Assembly (NCBI GenBank): GCA_018818125.1
Contig: JAHISQ010000014.1
Coordinates: 1-61,973, forward strand
Direction: 5' to 3'
Origin: Candidatus Rifleibacteriota bacterium
GTDB lineage: Bacteria > Muiribacteriota > Ozemobacteria > Ozemobacterales > Ozemobacteraceae
DNA: 61,973 bases
Part shown: piece by piece, positions 59,904 to 61,973 of the stretch
Layout of the letters: every line of letters begins with the position of its first letter
Numbering within the stretch: position 1 is the stretch's first letter
The notes under the pieces: generated by a model
Database searches by the model: none
What the model saw: the letters and a program-made list of their open reading frames with translations, nothing else
Told to the model about the DNA's origin: nothing
Position numbers and translations under genes: made by a program

Positions 59904-60713
59904 ATGAATTTTCTTTTGGTGATAGGTTTTGCAATATTTATAATTTTCATGACCTTTTATCCAGATATAAAGAAGCGGAACAGACGTAAAAAAACTATCC
60001 AACAGTCGTTCCCAGACAATTTTGTTGCGATTCTGGAAAAACAATTACCCTTTTACGCAAGCCTGCCAGAGAAGCTAAGACTTTTGCTGCATCAGAAGAT
60101 TCTGGCTTTCCTGGATGAAGTCAGATTTGAAGGTTGTGGCGACTTAACCATCACCGACGAAATCCGGCTGACCATAGCCGGTCAGGCCTCAATGCTGCTG
60201 TTGAATGATCAAGATTCCTACTTTAATATTCTGCAGGTGGTTCTGGTTTACCCCAGCGCTTATGTAGCCAAAACAGCAAATCCTGATGGAACCTTTGAAG
60301 AATCAGTCCGGTTGGGAGAGTCGTGGGTTAGTGGCACGGTCGTTCTTGCCTGGGACGACGTTCTACATGGAATTCAAAATACCAACGACGGTCAGGATGT
60401 AGTTCTGCATGAATTTGCTCACCAGCTTGATCAGGAATCTGGCAGCGGAAATGGCGCTCCAGTTCTTAAAGGCCGCACTTCCTATGCTTCCTGGGCAAAA
60501 GTTCTTGGCCGGGAATACAAGGAATTGAAAAAACGCAGCGAAAATTTCAAAAAGACCCTGTTAGACAGTTATGGCGCTACTAATCCGGCAGAATTCTTTG
60601 CAGTTGCCACTGAAACCTTTTTTGAAAAACCCGAAAAAATGAAGGAAAAGCACCCCGAACTGTATGCCGAGCTAAAGAAATACTACAACCTTGATCCCTG
60701 TGACTTTTTTTGA
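59904..60713 (+). CDS. MtfA-type (M90) zinc peptidase
   Basis: A 269-residue protein; the ATG at 59904 has GGAG 7 bases upstream, the one at 59892 has none. An N-terminal helix (about 2-18) probably anchors it, which differs from cytosolic E. coli MtfA. The catalytic part has VVLHEFAHQLD (His169, Glu170, His173) and a Glu in NPAEFFAVATETFFE. MtfA binds the glucose repressor Mlc and shows aminopeptidase activity; whether this homologue does so is unknown. It is divergent from the pilin-tailed gene. Confidence 0.92.
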   Translation: MNFLLVIGFAIFIIFMTFYPDIKKRNRRKKTIQQSFPDNFVAILEKQLPFYASLPEKLRLLLHQKILAFLDEVRFEGCGDLTITDEIRLTIAGQASMLLLNDQDSYFNILQVVLVYPSAYVAKTANPDGTFEESVRLGESWVSGTVVLAWDDVLHGIQNTNDGQDVVLHEFAHQLDQESGSGNGAPVLKGRTSYASWAKVLGREYKELKKRSENFKKTLLDSYGATNPAEFFAVATETFFEKPEKMKEKHPELYAELKKYYNLDPCDFF

Positions 60714-60836
60714 AACTAAAAAGCCAGTGAATCGGCATTTTTCCAAGGTTTCCCCTTAGTTGGTTTTGGAAATATTAACAAATAATGCCTGATTTTCCGA
60801 TAGGGTCAAGAACAACAATTTTATCGGAGGCATGTA

Positions 60837-61559
60837 TTGAAAAATAGAGTCACACTGTCAGTTATAGCACTTATATTTCTGTCTACGCTCAACATCAGCG
60901 CAGCACAACTCGACGGACGGCTTTCACTTGGCTTCACTAGCACTTCTGGCAATACTGATGAGCAGAAGGGTAATTTTAATTTTGATCTGACTCAGCAGCG
61001 CAACGAAAAACTTCGTCTAGGCTATAACGGTATGGCTATCTATGGTCGCGCCAATGGTGAAACCAACACTGACAAGCAGAACATAAATGTGGTCAGTGAG
61101 TTCATCCAGAATGACCGCGATTCATTTTATCTCAACTCAGGCCTTTTGAAAGATCGCTTTGCCGGTTATGATCAGCGTACCAATCTTGGTCTTGGAGTTT
61201 ACAGATACTTTTTAAAAAGCAGTGAAGCAAATCTCAGGGGCAGCCTGGGTATTGATATGACCAAGGAGGATTATACCGACGGCACCCGCGACACCCTTAA
61301 ATGGCTAAAGTTCGGGGTGAACGGCGATAAGAAAATTGGTGAAAATATCAAATTGATTTCTTCCATGGATCTGAGCGCACCAAATGAAGATTATCAGAAT
61401 AATTATCAGCTTGATACCGCGATTGGTGGTCTTTGTTCAGTCAACAACGAGATTGACATTGAGATCAAGTATCTGGTGAATTACCGTAAAACACCTCTGG
61501 TTGTCGGCAAAGAAAAGCAGGACAGCAGTTTTCTAACCAGTCTGGTTTACAAGATGTAA
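60837..61559 (+). CDS. DUF481 (YdiY-type) outer-membrane barrel protein
   Basis: A 240-residue protein with a TTG start behind CGGAGG; no in-frame ATG nearby. A signal peptide (about 1-22, ending ISAA) precedes alternating amphipathic strands (LDGRLSLGFTSTSGNTDEQKG, LRLGYNGMAIYG, LGLGVYRYF) and a terminal aromatic strand SSFLTSLVYKM, as expected for an outer-membrane beta-barrel. TSGNTD is the DUF481 signature. It supports a diderm envelope. The role of the family (salt-induced outer-membrane protein) is not clear. Confidence 0.92.
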   Translation: MKNRVTLSVIALIFLSTLNISAAQLDGRLSLGFTSTSGNTDEQKGNFNFDLTQQRNEKLRLGYNGMAIYGRANGETNTDKQNINVVSEFIQNDRDSFYLNSGLLKDRFAGYDQRTNLGLGVYRYFLKSSEANLRGSLGIDMTKEDYTDGTRDTLKWLKFGVNGDKKIGENIKLISSMDLSAPNEDYQNNYQLDTAIGGLCSVNNEIDIEIKYLVNYRKTPLVVGKEKQDSSFLTSLVYKM

Positions 61560-61667
61560 CTCAGAGTGTTGTCGAGTCAGGTGTGCCAGTGCACCATAAT
61601 TGATTTGCTGTCCCAAAGCGGTCTTTTCTGAGATTTGGGCTGGTGGGCGGGATTCAAGACTCACTGG

Positions 61668-61949
61668 CTACTCATTATCCTTGTTTGCCAATTTCAAACT
61701 CTCTACCAGTTCCAGATACAGGTTTTCCACCTTTTTTCTGGCCCAGTTGTTTTTTCGCAAAAAAATCAGACTTGATTTTATACTTGGATGACTAAAAAAG
61801 CAGTCGAGTTCTATTTTTCGATTCATTTCTCTCCAGCTATAATGCTCAAGAAGAATTGTTAGAATTTTTTCAAGAGTGAGCCCGTGAAGAGGATTATTAG
61901 CTTGCTTTTTCAATTCATTGTCAGCTTTGTCAGTATTTTCCTTATCCAT
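61668..61949 (-). CDS. VF530 / DUF2132-family protein
   Basis: A 93-residue protein. The core [20 protein letters not shown], then [18 protein letters not shown] and [14 protein letters not shown] match the VF530 family of small DNA-binding-like helical proteins. The family is conserved but its role is unknown. The N-terminus is Asp/Lys-rich. No strong ribosome binding site can be read within the window, as the upstream end lies 24 bases from the edge. Confidence 0.9.
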   Translation of the reverse strand: MDKENTDKADNELKKQANNPLHGLTLEKILTILLEHYSWREMNRKIELDCFFSHPSIKSSLIFLRKNNWARKKVENLYLELVESLKLANKDNE

Positions 61950-61973
61950 TTGATTCCTTCATTAACGAGTTAG

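Overview
The window looks like chromosome from a poorly characterised, moderately AT-rich diderm bacterium. A DUF481-type outer-membrane barrel, TatC and more than a dozen secreted proteins support a diderm. GTG and TTG starts are common and AGGAGG-like ribosome binding sites are clear. Several proteins carry headless type II/IV pseudopilin-like modules (CYANQRVILGALEM, CP.GG.Y...VC.H) of a kind I associate with deep-branching phyla such as Riflebacteria and its neighbours. That taxonomic guess is inference only. No rRNA, tRNA, CRISPR array, phage or intact insertion sequence was seen.

Layout. 1-1.9 kb: end of an operon with a partial gene, a YtrA-type GntR regulator and an ABC ATPase. 1.9-8.2 kb: small unknowns, then a secreted acidic-repeat protein and a transglutaminase-like protein on the minus strand, a decayed inverted copy of that pair on the plus strand, and a large membrane protein; a 28-bp exact repeat brackets part of this. 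8.2-13.5 kb: two secreted proteins with pilin-like modules (one also VIT-vWA) and a DUF4105 protein. 13.5-20.5 kb: DsrE-like, GYF_2 membrane protein, an ABC-F ATPase behind a possible attenuator leader, and zinc-ribbon proteins. 20.5-31.5 kb: secreted unknowns, Sel1 protein, D-cysteine desulfhydrase with an NTF2-like partner, a MASE3-PAS sensor, an EamA transporter, a YiiX-like hydrolase and a very basic secreted protein. 31.6-40 kb: Na+-dependent symporter, CigR-like protein, polyferredoxin plus DUF362 divergent from tatC, and secreted proteins. 40-45 kb: a CheB-CheR-PAS fusion translationally coupled to a hybrid histidine kinase, preceded by a CT microsatellite and a REP-like palindrome. 45-49 kb: a C25 (gingipain-type) protease and a secreted DUF1704/MATCAP-type metalloprotease. 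48.7-53.6 kb: four compact minus-strand genes, three of them radical SAM enzymes. 53.7-61.9 kb: DUF1566 protein, a divergent SelO-like pseudokinase, glutathione peroxidase, CorA with an altered signature, a pilin-tailed membrane protein, MtfA-type peptidase, DUF481 protein and a VF530-type protein.

Best candidates for something undescribed: (1) the radical SAM quartet (two tandem B12-binding-type paralogues, one archaeosine-synthase-like enzyme, one unknown protein); (2) the secreted proteins with detached pseudopilin modules; (3) the SelO-like protein. Functions given for these are inference from motifs, not demonstrated.
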